DNA of 64,000 nt, taken from NCBI GenBank assembly GCA_035315065.1, contig DATFYM010000160.1, positions 17,091-81,090 on the forward strand. The letters run 5' to 3'. The position numbers were made by a program, and so were the translations under genes. Origin of the DNA: DATFYM01 sp035315065. GTDB taxonomy: Bacteria > Acidobacteriota > Terriglobia > UBA7540. The notes below the pieces were generated by a model. That model worked only from the letters and a program-made list of their open reading frames with translations. It was not told the origin of the DNA and did no database searches. Shown here in pieces: positions 54,780-63,200 of this stretch (position 1 is its first letter; each line of letters opens with the position of its first letter).

Positions 54780-56876
54780 TCAAAGCGTCTTCAGGTACTC
54801 GATCAAGTCGTTGAGTTGATTCTTGCTCATGTCGGAGGTGACGCCGTGGGTGTCTTTGTCGTTGAACACCGTCCAGATCTCCTCCAACGTCAGTGCCTCA
54901 CCGTTGTGCAAGTAGGGTGCGTCCTGGTAAACGCGTTCGAGTTGCGGTGTGTCAAAAAGACCCGCGGTGTCGAACTTAGCCGCCGTGCCGACATCGAAAC
55001 TTGCCTTGGCCGTATAGTGCGAGTTGGCCGGGTGGCAAGTGTCGCAACGGTTCCCAGCGGGGATCTCCTTGCCGTCGTTGGTCGTGGTGCGGAAGAAGAT
55101 CTGTCGCCCCCGTTCCTGGGTTTCCGTCAACTGGCCGTCCCGTGCCAAGTGGCGGTTCGGCGCGAGCGCTATGGACTTGAGAAAGGCGACCAGATCCTTG
55201 AGTTCCGGGGTGCTGAATCCCTCGGAACGGAAGAGAAACTTGGCGATGCGCCAGCCACACTGGGTCTCCAAGTCCGGATTCCTCCCGTTCCACTTGTACG
55301 GTGCCGTCTCGGCGATGCCACGCAGCGTGCGATTGGCAACCCGGTCGCGTCCCAACTTCGGCGTTTCCAGGTTCCAGGCCAACCCATCGAGGTGTTTCTC
55401 AGGGTGGCAGGTGGCGCAGGCGAACTGGCCTTGGAAGCAGTAGCTCGCATTGTGGAAAAGCCTTTCACCGTGCCTCAGCGGCGTAATGAGCTTGGGCCCG
55501 CCCAAATCAACGGTGCTCGCGATGCGCTGGCGCGGAACGTCGACCACCGTCAAGCTGTCGTCCAGCCGGTTGGCAATGTAAGCGTAGCGGCCGTCTGGTG
55601 AAACGACGATAGCGCGCGGATCGTCTCCGGTGGGAAGGCGGCGCACGACGAACGTCTGTGCGGAGTCAAGCCGGTTTGCGAGTTCCGCGGCAGGCACTTG
55701 GCGGAGCCTCTTCTGCAGCCTCGCCGTATCGATCAGTGTGACCACGCGGGCCTCCGACGAAGTCACCAAGGCTACGCTTCCGTCGGGGGTAAATGCGGCG
55801 CCATAGGTGCCGGCGTAGTAGTAGTCGATGTCGTCGAGCAGGACCTCGGTTACCCGGCTGCCGTTGTGTGCAACTCGCCCGGCCGGCCCGGCCGGCTGGA
55901 CCACGGCCATGCCGTGAGTCAGCATTCCACCCTGCTCCACCCGGACCAGCGGATTGAGATTCTTCGGGCGCATGAACGGCACCAACAGGTATCCTCCGAG
56001 CCGGGGGGGAGCCTCGGCGATCTGCCGCAGCTCAATCACGCCCGGAAGAATTATCCGGTCAGCCACGGTTTGCGTTCGCGTATCGATCGCCGTCAGTTCT
56101 GAAACCGGGGGTTGATCGTAAGGACTTATGTGCGGCAGGATGTTGGAAACGTACACGAATCGGCCATCCTTGGAGAGCGCAACCTGATGAGGATAGCGCT
56201 CAGTGGCCAGCCGCTTCACCTCCACGCCTTGCTTCAGGTCGAAAACCGAAATGTCGTTGCCGATTCCATTGGCGACGTAAAGTGTTTTACCCGCGCGGTC
56301 GGTGGTTAAGCCACCCGGTCCCCATCCGGCCGGCAGAGTGCGGCGAACCGTGAAGGTGGCGGCATCGATCTCGCTGACGGTGTCGCTCCACTCGTTGGAC
56401 ACGTAGAGCGTCTTCCCATCCGGCGAGAATGCTACATTCCGAGGCCGGTGGCCGACCCTTACCTGCCGCACCAATTGTGCCGAAGGGGCCGCGGGGGCCG
56501 CGGACGCCGTGGGCCCCGCAAGAGTAGACAGTGCGATCTCGCGCAGTGTGTCGTCGCCCGAGCAGACCACATAGAGCCTGCGGCCGTCGGAAGAGAGCGT
56601 CAAGTCCACAGGGTTGAGATACTCCGGTTCGATCGTGCTCTTCTCCTCGGCATGGACTTCAGTGCCCAGGCGTTGGCACATCCAAACACCACCTACCCAC
56701 GAGGCGGCTAGGAACAAAGCAGACAAGCTTAGTCGTGAGCACCCACGGAGAATTAAACACGGAGACACAGAGACACAGAGAGGAGAACGCGAATCGAATG
56801 AACATGTCCCTTGATTCCCAGCGCTTCCCATTCTTCTCTGCGCCTCTGTGTCTCTGTGTTGAAACGTCTCTTGCAA
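54780..56876 (-). CDS. YVTN beta-propeller fused to di-heme cytochrome c peroxidase-like domain
   Basis: The ORF is open from TTG 56876; ATG 56831 or later GTG/TTG codons nearer to the hydrophobic segment (RLSLSALFLAASWVGGVW) may be the true start, because residues 1-50 translate a word palindrome. The propeller (about 80-400) has RLYVVCSGDDTLREI, KTLYVSNEWSDTVSEIDAAT and YAYIANRLDDSLTVVD. The C-terminal half has two heme motifs, CATCH and CDTCH, and MauG/CcpA-like regions. It should be a periplasmic peroxidase or cytochrome. Downstream is the Reg_prop gene, upstream the ASPIC gene, spaced by a few bases. Confidence 0.85.
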   Translation of the reverse strand: MQETFQHRDTEAQRRMGSAGNQGTCSFDSRSPLCVSVSPCLILRGCSRLSLSALFLAASWVGGVWMCQRLGTEVHAEEKSTIEPEYLNPVDLTLSSDGRRLYVVCSGDDTLREIALSTLAGPTASAAPAAPSAQLVRQVRVGHRPRNVAFSPDGKTLYVSNEWSDTVSEIDAATFTVRRTLPAGWGPGGLTTDRAGKTLYVANGIGNDISVFDLKQGVEVKRLATERYPHQVALSKDGRFVYVSNILPHISPYDQPPVSELTAIDTRTQTVADRIILPGVIELRQIAEAPPRLGGYLLVPFMRPKNLNPLVRVEQGGMLTHGMAVVQPAGPAGRVAHNGSRVTEVLLDDIDYYYAGTYGAAFTPDGSVALVTSSEARVVTLIDTARLQKRLRQVPAAELANRLDSAQTFVVRRLPTGDDPRAIVVSPDGRYAYIANRLDDSLTVVDVPRQRIASTVDLGGPKLITPLRHGERLFHNASYCFQGQFACATCHPEKHLDGLAWNLETPKLGRDRVANRTLRGIAETAPYKWNGRNPDLETQCGWRIAKFLFRSEGFSTPELKDLVAFLKSIALAPNRHLARDGQLTETQERGRQIFFRTTTNDGKEIPAGNRCDTCHPANSHYTAKASFDVGTAAKFDTAGLFDTPQLERVYQDAPYLHNGEALTLEEIWTVFNDKDTHGVTSDMSKNQLNDLIEYLKTL
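56752..56872. repeat. Short-word palindrome (CACGGAGACACAGAG / CGCCTCTGTGTCTCTG)
   Basis: Left ACACGGAGACACAGAGACAC faces TCTCTGCGCCTCTGTGTCTC. It sits within the 5' part of the YVTN-cytochrome ORF and ends four bases before the ASPIC stop codon. Confidence 0.65.
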
Positions 56877-56877
56877 T

Positions 56878-58671
56878 TTACTTCACACCCCCCAAACCCG
56901 CCGCCGATGTCGCCGGCTCGGTCACGGTCAGGATCTGGTCGGCCTTGACGTGTTCCAGAACCTGCGTCGTGCCGCTGGGCCAGCGGATGGTCAGCTTATC
57001 GACCTCTGGGTGAGAGCCCAGGCCGAAATGGGGCCGCGGATCGCCTTGCGAGAGGTAGCCGGACTCGGAAACCGAGTCCACGATTTGCTTCAGGTCACCG
57101 GCGATGGCTTCGACGCGGGCGCCAAAGCCATCACGATTGCTGCGTGTACCGACCAGCTTCAGCGTCAGCCAGTGGTTCCGGGCCGAAGCCGGCTGCGTCG
57201 CGTGCAGCAGGATGCCCTTGCCCCCTAGGACGACAATGAAGGCATCGATGAGGCCGTCGTTGTCGTAATCGGCGAAACACGCGCCGCGCCCCACTTTCTT
57301 GAACTTGAAGTAATCACCGGATTTGGCCGAAATGTCGGTGAAGGTACCGTTCCCGTTGTTGTGCAGAAGGGAGTCTTCCATCGGTATCATCCAGTGGAGC
57401 CCCCCGTTCACGATGAAGATGTCTTTCCAGCCGTCGTTATCGAAGTCGTAGATGCCGTCGCCCCAAGCCACGTACTGCCCGGAGACCTGCGCCACGCCCG
57501 TCTCCACCGTGGTGTCGAGGAAGTACGGCTGCTCGGCGCCGGGATTGTGAAACAGGCGGTGGTAGCGCATGTCGGAGACGAACAGGTCGGGCCAGCCGTC
57601 GTTATCGTAGTCCGCAAAAATGGGACCCATGGCCGACGTGGCTTCGCCATTGGCTCCGAAGGCCACGTTCACGTCCTGTGCGACGTTGGTGAAAGTGCCG
57701 TCGTGGTTGTTGCGGTAGAGGTAGCTCTCCATGGTGTCGTTGGCGATGTAAATGTCCGGCCACCCGTCGTTGTTGAAATCGCCCACCGTGACCCCCATGG
57801 CGCGGCCCAGCGGGTTAGCGAGCCCAGCCTTCTCGGTGACGTCGGTGAAAGTGCCGTCGCCGTTGTTGTGGAACAGACGGCTGGCACTGCCCGCGTAATC
57901 GAGCGGGCCGGGAAAAGCCTCGGCGCTGTAGTATTCGTGGTACTTGGGGTCGTACTTCAGATAGTTGCCGACAAAGAGGTCCAGCTTCCCGTCGCGGTCG
58001 TAATCGATGAACGCAGCTCCAACGCCAAAGTTGGGATTGTCGACTCCCGCCTTCGCGGTGACGTCGGTGAAAGTGCCATCCCCGTTGTTGTGGTAAAGGA
58101 TCGACGAGTTGTAGTTGGTGACGTAAATGTCCTCGTAGCCGTCGTTATCGTAGTCGCCCACGGTCACGCCCATGCCGAACCCTTTGCCGCCCACGCCGGC
58201 TTGGGCCGTCACGTCAGTGAAGGTACCGTCGCCGTTGTTCCGATAAAGGTGGTTCGTGGCCTCGAGGCCGTCCGGCTTCGAGTGGTCGGTAAGGCCGTCG
58301 ATGTGCCGGCCGCTGACCACGTAGAGGTCGAGCAGACCATCGTTGTTGTAATCGATCCACGCGCATCCCGAGCCGGTCGCTTCCAGAATGGAGCTCAGTT
58401 TCTGCTCGCCGAAGGAATGCCGGAAGTTGATGCCCGATTTCTCCGTGACGTCTTCAAAGACCGGGTAAGGTGAAGGCTCCAACCCCGGGTGGTTGGTCTT
58501 CGTAGAGCCGGGCTTTAGCCGGGCATTTTCCATCTGCGTAGAGGCCGGCTTTAGCCGGGCATCTTCTGTCTTTACCCGGACATCTTCGACTTGCCCTGCG
58601 ATGCGCAGACCCGCAGCCAGTAAAACCACGACGGCGGAGGCGCAGCCGACGATTTTCAGTGTATTCCTCAT
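56878..58671 (-). CDS. FG-GAP/VCBS-repeat protein with C-terminal ASPIC/UnbV domain (CRTAC1-like)
   Basis: The 597-residue exported protein has an N-terminal signal (CASAVVVLLAAGLRIAG). Seven or so FG-GAP blades follow, with calcium-binding DYDNDGxxDxYVxN motifs and GDGTFTDVT spacers (for example DYNNDGLLDLYVV, DYDNDGYEDIYVT, DYDRDGKLDLFVG). The C-terminal ASPIC/UnbV domain spans about 480-590 (RSNRDGFGARVEAIAG and FGLGSHPEVDKLTIRWPSG). These propellers are surface or periplasmic ligand binders. Residues about 28-68 contain short direct repeats (EDARLKPASTQMENARLKPG), from reiterated GCTTTAGCCGGGCAT words. Confidence 0.92.
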   Translation of the reverse strand: MRNTLKIVGCASAVVVLLAAGLRIAGQVEDVRVKTEDARLKPASTQMENARLKPGSTKTNHPGLEPSPYPVFEDVTEKSGINFRHSFGEQKLSSILEATGSGCAWIDYNNDGLLDLYVVSGRHIDGLTDHSKPDGLEATNHLYRNNGDGTFTDVTAQAGVGGKGFGMGVTVGDYDNDGYEDIYVTNYNSSILYHNNGDGTFTDVTAKAGVDNPNFGVGAAFIDYDRDGKLDLFVGNYLKYDPKYHEYYSAEAFPGPLDYAGSASRLFHNNGDGTFTDVTEKAGLANPLGRAMGVTVGDFNNDGWPDIYIANDTMESYLYRNNHDGTFTNVAQDVNVAFGANGEATSAMGPIFADYDNDGWPDLFVSDMRYHRLFHNPGAEQPYFLDTTVETGVAQVSGQYVAWGDGIYDFDNDGWKDIFIVNGGLHWMIPMEDSLLHNNGNGTFTDISAKSGDYFKFKKVGRGACFADYDNDGLIDAFIVVLGGKGILLHATQPASARNHWLTLKLVGTRSNRDGFGARVEAIAGDLKQIVDSVSESGYLSQGDPRPHFGLGSHPEVDKLTIRWPSGTTQVLEHVKADQILTVTEPATSAAGLGGVK

Positions 58672-58688
58672 AGTCTCACTCAGTACGA

Positions 58689-58875
58689 ATCACACTGGAA
58701 GAATAAGAACTCAACGCAGAGTTCACAGAGCCACAGAGGCACGGAGAAAAGGTTCTCGGGTTGCTGCTCCATGCTGGATACTCTCTGCACCTCTGTGGCC
58801 TCTGCCTTGAGATCTCTCTTCGGTTGCGCCCGTGGCCCGCACCGCGTCTCTGTGCCTCTGTGTTTAATTCTTCCC
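58689..58875. repeat. Short-word palindrome (CACAGAGGCACGGAG family, double)
   Basis: CACAGAGCCACAGAGGCACG on the left faces CTGTGGCCTCTGCCTTGAGA and CTCTGTGCCTCTGTGTTTAA. Nested CAACGCAGAGTTCACAGAG and CTCTGCACCTCTGTGG arms give an alternative fold. It spans the gap between the ASPIC and HzsA-like genes. Confidence 0.6.
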
Positions 58876-60453
58876 AGCTTCGCCAAGCCGAGTGGGCGAA
58901 TCCAATCGCTTCAGGGCCAGGGGCCAGGTGTTTTCGGCAGCCACCGCTTTGTCGTCGTGGCAGCCCACGCACCCACGCTCCTCGCCGGACCGGGACCAGA
59001 TCCAACTCCGCTGGGCGTGAACCAATTTGCCGCCGCTGTCGAGGGTCTCGAAGCGCACCGGCTGATCCGGGGGCACGGCGATGTAGAAGGACCCATCCGA
59101 CTCCACCGGAGCTTCGCCCAGCACCCGCTCCGAACCCGAAGGTGCGTCCAGAGTGAGGACGCGGACCTTGACGATGTTGGAAGAGAAACGCCCGCCCGCT
59201 GCATCCATCGAAATCCGGCTGTCGAGGCAAACAAAGTAGCCGACCTTCAACTGCGGGTTGAGAATGCTCCAGTACCAGCGGGGCGGCGTGTGACTGGCCA
59301 CCGGCGCGGCATCCAGGCTCGAAAACCCGGGATCGGCGAACAGCGCCTCGCCGGTCCGGCCGTGAGCGACGTCGAAGGAGTAAAGGTCAAAGCGTCCGCC
59401 CCCATCGCCGATACCGTGGACAGTCCCGCGGCCAGTGGACGAAGGCTGCTGCTTGGCGACGATCAGGCCGTCGCCGTTCCATCGGCGGGGCGACCCGTAA
59501 ACCTCGGATACTGGGGCCAGCGGCGAGTTGTGCGGCGACCCCTGCCGAAAAACGGCCAGTTCGCCGCCCGTCTGCCGCCCGACGCGCGTCTTGACGAACA
59601 CCACCGAGCGATCATCCAGTTCGGTCGCTTGACCCCGGCTCACACCCGGATGGTGGTCACAGCGAAAGGCGGCGAGCGCCGTGCCATCCGGCCGCAACGT
59701 GTAAAGTTCCCGAGTCTCGACGGCGCCGCCATCGCGCGAGGCCGGACCCAGCGGGTCTCGGGCCGATGCCAGAATCCGTCCGTCCTGAAGCACCGCTTCG
59801 ACTTGAAAATCCCCAGGACCGAAAGTGATGGGATTTTCGTCCGAACCGTCGCTGCCGCCGACGTACAACTGTGAGCCCGAGGTCGAGGAGCGGCCGCCCG
59901 CCGGCAGCTCCGTGTAGACGATCTGGTCGCGCGCCATATACGCCGGCCGCAGGCAGTCCCCATCGCAATGAGTGACCTGGCGCTTTCCGGAGCCATCCAC
60001 GCCCATTTCCCAGATTTGCCAGCGCGACTCGGAGGCGGCCTTCCCGGCAAAGAGCACCTTGCTGCCATCGAACGAGACCTGGGGATCGGAGACGGCGAAG
60101 AAATCCGGCGTCAGATCCGCCACGCCCTGTGGCTTGCTGCCCGGCGCGAGCCTCACCAGTCGGCTTCCTTCAGGAAATCGCTGGGCCATCCCGGCGGGAG
60201 CAACCGTCTTGGCTTGGACAAAAACCAAATCTGGGCGTTGTAGCGGCGGCGTCCCCACCGCCGTCGCACCTGGAGTCGACTGATTCGCCGGTTGGTCACT
60301 CTCAAGCGAAAAGAAGTTAGCGGCAAACAGCAGGGAGGTTAGGAGTGCCGCGGCAAAGAGAACCGGCGTCAGACCCAGCTTCTGGCTAGGCCGGCGGAAG
60401 AACTCCGCTATGTCTGATCGCGACTCTCGAAGGAACTCAGGCATTAGAACCAC
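58864..60453 (-). CDS. HzsA-like PD40 cytochrome (hydrazine synthase alpha-related)
   Basis: The 529-residue protein starts at GTG 60453 or ATG 60444. A transmembrane helix (TPVLFAAALLTSLLFAANFF, about 29-48) anchors a periplasmic propeller of TolB/PD40 repeats (VSFDGSKVLFAGK, DGILVA-like). The C-terminal segment is of the HzsA_mid type (FYIAVPPDQPVRFETLDSGG, LVHAQRSWIWSRSGEERGCVG) and its CVGCH motif binds one c-type heme. Such HzsA-related proteins occur widely outside anammox bacteria and do not imply hydrazine synthesis. It is the first gene of the minus-strand redox block. Confidence 0.85.
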   Translation of the reverse strand: MVLMPEFLRESRSDIAEFFRRPSQKLGLTPVLFAAALLTSLLFAANFFSLESDQPANQSTPGATAVGTPPLQRPDLVFVQAKTVAPAGMAQRFPEGSRLVRLAPGSKPQGVADLTPDFFAVSDPQVSFDGSKVLFAGKAASESRWQIWEMGVDGSGKRQVTHCDGDCLRPAYMARDQIVYTELPAGGRSSTSGSQLYVGGSDGSDENPITFGPGDFQVEAVLQDGRILASARDPLGPASRDGGAVETRELYTLRPDGTALAAFRCDHHPGVSRGQATELDDRSVVFVKTRVGRQTGGELAVFRQGSPHNSPLAPVSEVYGSPRRWNGDGLIVAKQQPSSTGRGTVHGIGDGGGRFDLYSFDVAHGRTGEALFADPGFSSLDAAPVASHTPPRWYWSILNPQLKVGYFVCLDSRISMDAAGGRFSSNIVKVRVLTLDAPSGSERVLGEAPVESDGSFYIAVPPDQPVRFETLDSGGKLVHAQRSWIWSRSGEERGCVGCHDDKAVAAENTWPLALKRLDSPTRLGEAGKN

Positions 60454-60551
60454 GCTCTAGGGGCCCAAAACCCCTTACTTCCCTTGGCAACTCTTCTGGC
60501 CCCCAATCCCGACGCCGATTCGCATCCTATAGGGACCCGTCACGCGTTGCC

Positions 60552-60567
60552 AGTGACGCACGTCACA
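60552..60567. promoter_or_regulatory. CRP/FNR-family-like operator
   Basis: AGTGACGCACGTCACA is GTGA-N6-TCAC with both half-sites close to the CRP consensus TGTGA-N6-TCACA. It lies about 100 bp upstream of the HzsA-like gene, which leads the minus-strand redox block. A second partial copy (GTCACGCGTTG) lies next to it at 60538. Binding is inferred. Confidence 0.45.
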
Positions 60568-60715
60568 AAAATCGACGCAGACTCAAAAGAATCAATGATA
60601 TAAGCGATTATTTCCAGGCGGGCAGTATGTTTGTATTACGACGTTTTGACTCTGGGAATTACACAGTTAGCACAACCGCGGTCGGGTTTGCTTGAGGTCG
60701 GTCGCGATCTGGATT

Positions 60716-60930
60716 CTAGAGAGCGGCACGGCACGCCTGCTCGATCTGCTCCGCCAGCCGCCGGGCTTCGCGGTCGCCCTCAATGCGCAGCGCACGCGCC
60801 ACAACCAGAGCGTCTTCCCTGGTCGGGTTTTCTAGCGCGCGCTTGTTCCATACGCCCGCGTCCGATAGTCCGCAAAGGCGCGACGGTACAGACTTGCGAA
60901 ATCGTCCGGTCGTGATGGCTCGGCGGTCAT
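60716..60930 (-). pseudogene. Frameshifted small hypothetical gene
   Basis: From ATG 60930 the frame reads MTAEPSRPDDFASLYRRAF then ADYRTRA, and stops soon after. A one-base shift continues it as WNKRALENPTREDALVVARA, LRIEGDREARRLAEQIEQAC and RAAL to TAG at 60718-60716. The two halves fit one small alpha-helical protein family I have seen in Acidobacteriota beside toxin-antitoxin genes, in which ALWN joins them, so one base of a Leu codon appears deleted near 60850. The family has no known function. A sequencing error could also explain it. Confidence 0.6.
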
Positions 60931-61034
60931 GGTGTCTTCTTTTGGCACGGGCAGCGACGCTCTACGCAACCATCTTGAAACGTTACATCACTTCATCTCC
61001 CAGTTTCTACCCCTTTTCGAAACACTTGAAGCCC

Positions 61035-61433
61035 CTACCGGATCACATGAATGCGGATCCCCAACTTCAATCTTTTCCAGGCACGATCGGTAGTGTAGAC
61101 CGGAACCCTGAGGATCAGGCCCAGAGCCAGACAGGCTCGGTCTCCCAGCGACAGGCCGACAGAACGAGTCCGGGCCGCCAAGCTTCCGGCAATCTTGGCT
61201 TGCTCGGCTGTAAATGGGGCCCATTCCTGAATAGGGGCCATGACATCTTCCCAAGCTTCATCAGGATCAACACCCTCTCGCACCAGTTTGGGGTGGACTT
61301 CGGCGAGATTCACGGCGCTGATGGTGGCTTGGGCCAAGCGTTCCGGCGGCAGGTTCTCCGCTCCGGGCTCCTAGATTTAGATTTAGTCGAGCACCGCCAA
61401 CCGTGCCGAAGCATCCAGCACGATGCTACTCAT
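61035..61433 (-). pseudogene. vapC: PIN-domain toxin VapC, interrupted by three in-frame stops
   Basis: The frame begins MSSIVLDASARLAVLD, with the catalytic Asp of a PIN domain. An AAATCT-repeat insertion then adds TAA, TAA and TAG at 61385-61383, 61379-61377 and 61373-61371. The remainder, EPGAENLPPERLAQATISAV to GLSLGDRACLALGL and TTDRAWKRL, keeps the frame and the second acidic cluster. VapC toxins are Mg-dependent RNases. The ATG overlaps the antitoxin stop by four bases (ATGA). It is likely inactive; stops are UAA and UAG, so recoding as Sec is excluded. Confidence 0.75.
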
Positions 61434-61674
61434 GCTTGGCGGCCTCGCGCCGCTCGGCAATCAGCTCGTCCGCCAGTCGCCTTCCCGGTCTCACAAATTT
61501 CCGGACATGGCGTTGCGCCCGCTCGATCCGATGCTTCAGCGTCGTGATCCGTACTTCGTCGTCTTCCAAACGTGCCAGCACCTGGTCGCCGGGGCAGATG
61601 TCAAGAGCCTTGCGAAAGGACGCCGGAAGCACCAAACGGCCGTTCTCATTAACGCGCAGCCGGATGTCAGCCAT
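61426..61674 (-). CDS. vapB: AbrB/VapB-type antitoxin
   Basis: The 82-residue protein starts at ATG 61674 (MADIRLRVNENGRLVLPASF), a swapped-hairpin AbrB/MazE-like DNA-binding fold, followed by a C-terminal helix that would bind toxin (VRKFVRPGRRLADELIAERR). It overlaps the PIN-domain toxin gene. It remains intact although the toxin is disrupted, so it may be a leftover or cross-act with other modules. Confidence 0.8.
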   Translation of the reverse strand: MADIRLRVNENGRLVLPASFRKALDICPGDQVLARLEDDEVRITTLKHRIERAQRHVRKFVRPGRRLADELIAERREAAKHE

Positions 61675-61751
61675 GATCAACCCCCATGACACTCACTCTA
61701 CCTTGTCATATCCTGAGAAAATGACAAACTCCAGTAATCGGGTTCACAACC

Positions 61752-61842
61752 GTCAGGATGTCATTCTGAGCGAAGCGAAGAATCCCTCTTCGTCTTCATT
61801 CGAAAATGCAAAGAGAGATTCCTCGCTTCGCTCAGAATGACG
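61752..61842. repeat. Inverted repeat with GTCATTCTGAGCGAAGCG words
   Basis: Left TGTCATTCTGAGCGAAGCGA pairs with right TCGCTTCGCTCAGAATGACG; inner GAAGAATCCCTC and GAGAGATTCCTC complete the arms. This exact word type is one I recall from other environmental bacterial genomes. Confidence 0.65.
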
Positions 61843-61871
61843 TGCCAGGGCGGGGTGCCGCGCCACCGATG

Positions 61872-62135
61872 TTAACGAGTTTCCTTCTTGAGTATGTCGT
61901 GCGTGCCGACGCGGCGCAGGATAAGATCGTCCCCGGCAATCTGGTAGGTCACTCGATACGCCATCGAAATGCTCGCCTCCCAGATGTCCTCGACGGCTTT
62001 CATTTTCTTGGCGCGTAGGGAGGGGTGGCGGGGATTTTCGATCAACAAGCGGAGAGCTTTATTGGCCCGGGTCTTAATGTCTTTGGGCAGGTTACGGAAG
62101 TCTCTGGTGAACGAGTCGGTGTAGGTAATGTTCAA
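61872..62135 (-). CDS. RelE/ParE-superfamily toxin
   Basis: The 87-residue protein shows the RelE/ParE fold: ITYTDSFTRDFRNLPKDIKT, ALRLLIENPRHPSLRAKKMK, DIWEASISMAYRVTYQIAGD, LILRRVGTHDILKKE. It probably cleaves mRNA at the ribosome or inhibits gyrase. The antitoxin gene ends 41 bp upstream (62176) on the same strand. The C-terminal lysine-rich end is normal for RelE-like toxins. Confidence 0.88.
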   Translation of the reverse strand: MNITYTDSFTRDFRNLPKDIKTRANKALRLLIENPRHPSLRAKKMKAVEDIWEASISMAYRVTYQIAGDDLILRRVGTHDILKKETR

Positions 62136-62175
62136 GAGACCCTCCCGAAACCAAGGAGGCCAGAGACTTGGCGGG

Positions 62176-62472
62176 TCAAGAGTTCAGATCCTTGAGCAAC
62201 TCGTCTGCGGATGCGGCTGTCTTTATTCTGCCAAAGGCGATATCTTCGTCCGCCTCGCGCTCTTTCGCTTGCCACTCGCGGCTCCAGAACCAGAGCTGGT
62301 CCTTGGGGACCAGGGCGGCTGGCGCCATTTCCACCCGTCCGCCAACGAGCCGCATCATGAGGTGGTCGCCCTTCTTCAGGTGCAGAGCTCGGGAGATCCG
62401 GCTGGGGATCGTCACCTGATGCTTGGCACCCACGCGGACGGCTTCTTCCAGAGCGGGCTTGGTCTTGGCCAT
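62176..62472 (-). CDS. AbrB-family antitoxin
   Basis: The 98-residue protein starts MAKTKPALEEAVRVGAKHQV and contains the AbrB-like VTIPSRISRALHLKKGDHLMMR. Its tail (WQAKEREADEDIAFGRIKTA) is the part expected to bind the RelE/ParE toxin. It should repress its own operon. Pairing an AbrB antitoxin with a RelE toxin is a known mixed combination. Confidence 0.85.
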   Translation of the reverse strand: MAKTKPALEEAVRVGAKHQVTIPSRISRALHLKKGDHLMMRLVGGRVEMAPAALVPKDQLWFWSREWQAKEREADEDIAFGRIKTAASADELLKDLNS

Positions 62473-62611
62473 GGGTGTTCCGAGAAAATGGCGATTTCCG
62501 ACTTTCCGATTGTCCTACCTTGACCCCTATCTGTCAAGCCCGAAGCCGCGTTGAACCGAGACCGAGCCGTTCGGATAGTTCTTTGTGTTTCCGAACGCGG
62601 CCAGAGGCTTG

Positions 62612-62826
62612 ATAACTGCCCTCTCCCGCGGGGAGAGGGTACGGCGAAGCCGGGGGTGAGGGGTACCTCTGTGCGCCGAAGCCAACATAGCTGCGGCGAT
62701 CCTGTGTGCGAGGCGCCATTTTCGGCCGCCGCGACGGCGGAGGGACCCCTCAACCAGTCGCTCCGGCTGGTGAAAGCGCCAGGAGCGGTCCACCCTCTCC
62801 CTTAGAGAGAGGGCCTGGAGTTTCTA
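62612..62826. repeat. GGGAGAGGG-type palindromic sequence
   Basis: CCCTCTCCCGCGGGGAGAGG (62621-) and CCCTCTCCCTTAGAGAGAGG (62791-) are two local palindromes flanking GGGTGAGGGGTACC and GGACCCCTCAACC arms. No gene lies between 62473 and 63526. Confidence 0.55.
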
Positions 62827-62835
62827 CATCTTTCA

Positions 62836-63044
62836 GCCCTCTCCCCTGGAAGCTGTGAAAAAATGCCCTTAGCCCCGAAGGGGCGCCATAGTGTAGCCCA
62901 GGGCGCAAGCCCTGGGAGAAGCACGGCAAATATATTGTTTTGTGTGTCTTGGGGCACCCGATCCCAGGGCTTGCACCCTGGGCTACACTATGGCGCCCCC
63001 TTCGGGGCTAAGGGCATTTTTTCACGGCTTCCTAGGGAGAGGGC
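62836..63044. repeat. Long inverted repeat, about 82-bp arms (MITE-like)
   Basis: Arms 62836-62917 and 62962-63044 are nearly perfect reverse complements around a 44-bp AT-richer loop; they include GCCCTTAGCCCCGAAGGGGC and TGTAGCCCAGGGCGCAAGCC. The arms contain smaller palindromes of their own. It has the look of a non-autonomous mobile element or a very stable RNA hairpin. No target-site duplication was seen. Confidence 0.7.
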
Positions 63045-63200
63045 TGTAATCATCTAAACTTATGATCTTAGTTTAAGGTAACTCTCCCTTTTGGGAGAGG
63101 GCTATTCGCCCACCTCGGGTCTGGTCCTCTCGTGGAGGAGAAGCTGCTGGCGAACCGGAATGCGCGAGCATTGTACAAAACTTACCGTACGATGTACTAG

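Noticed and set aside
60716..60930. Programmed frameshift in the small gene
   Set aside because: No slippery sequence or stimulatory structure is obvious; a one-base deletion in a decaying island is simpler.
61035..61433. Selenocysteine read-through of the interrupted vapC
   Set aside because: The stops are TAA, TAA and TAG, not TGA, and lie in a short tandem insertion.
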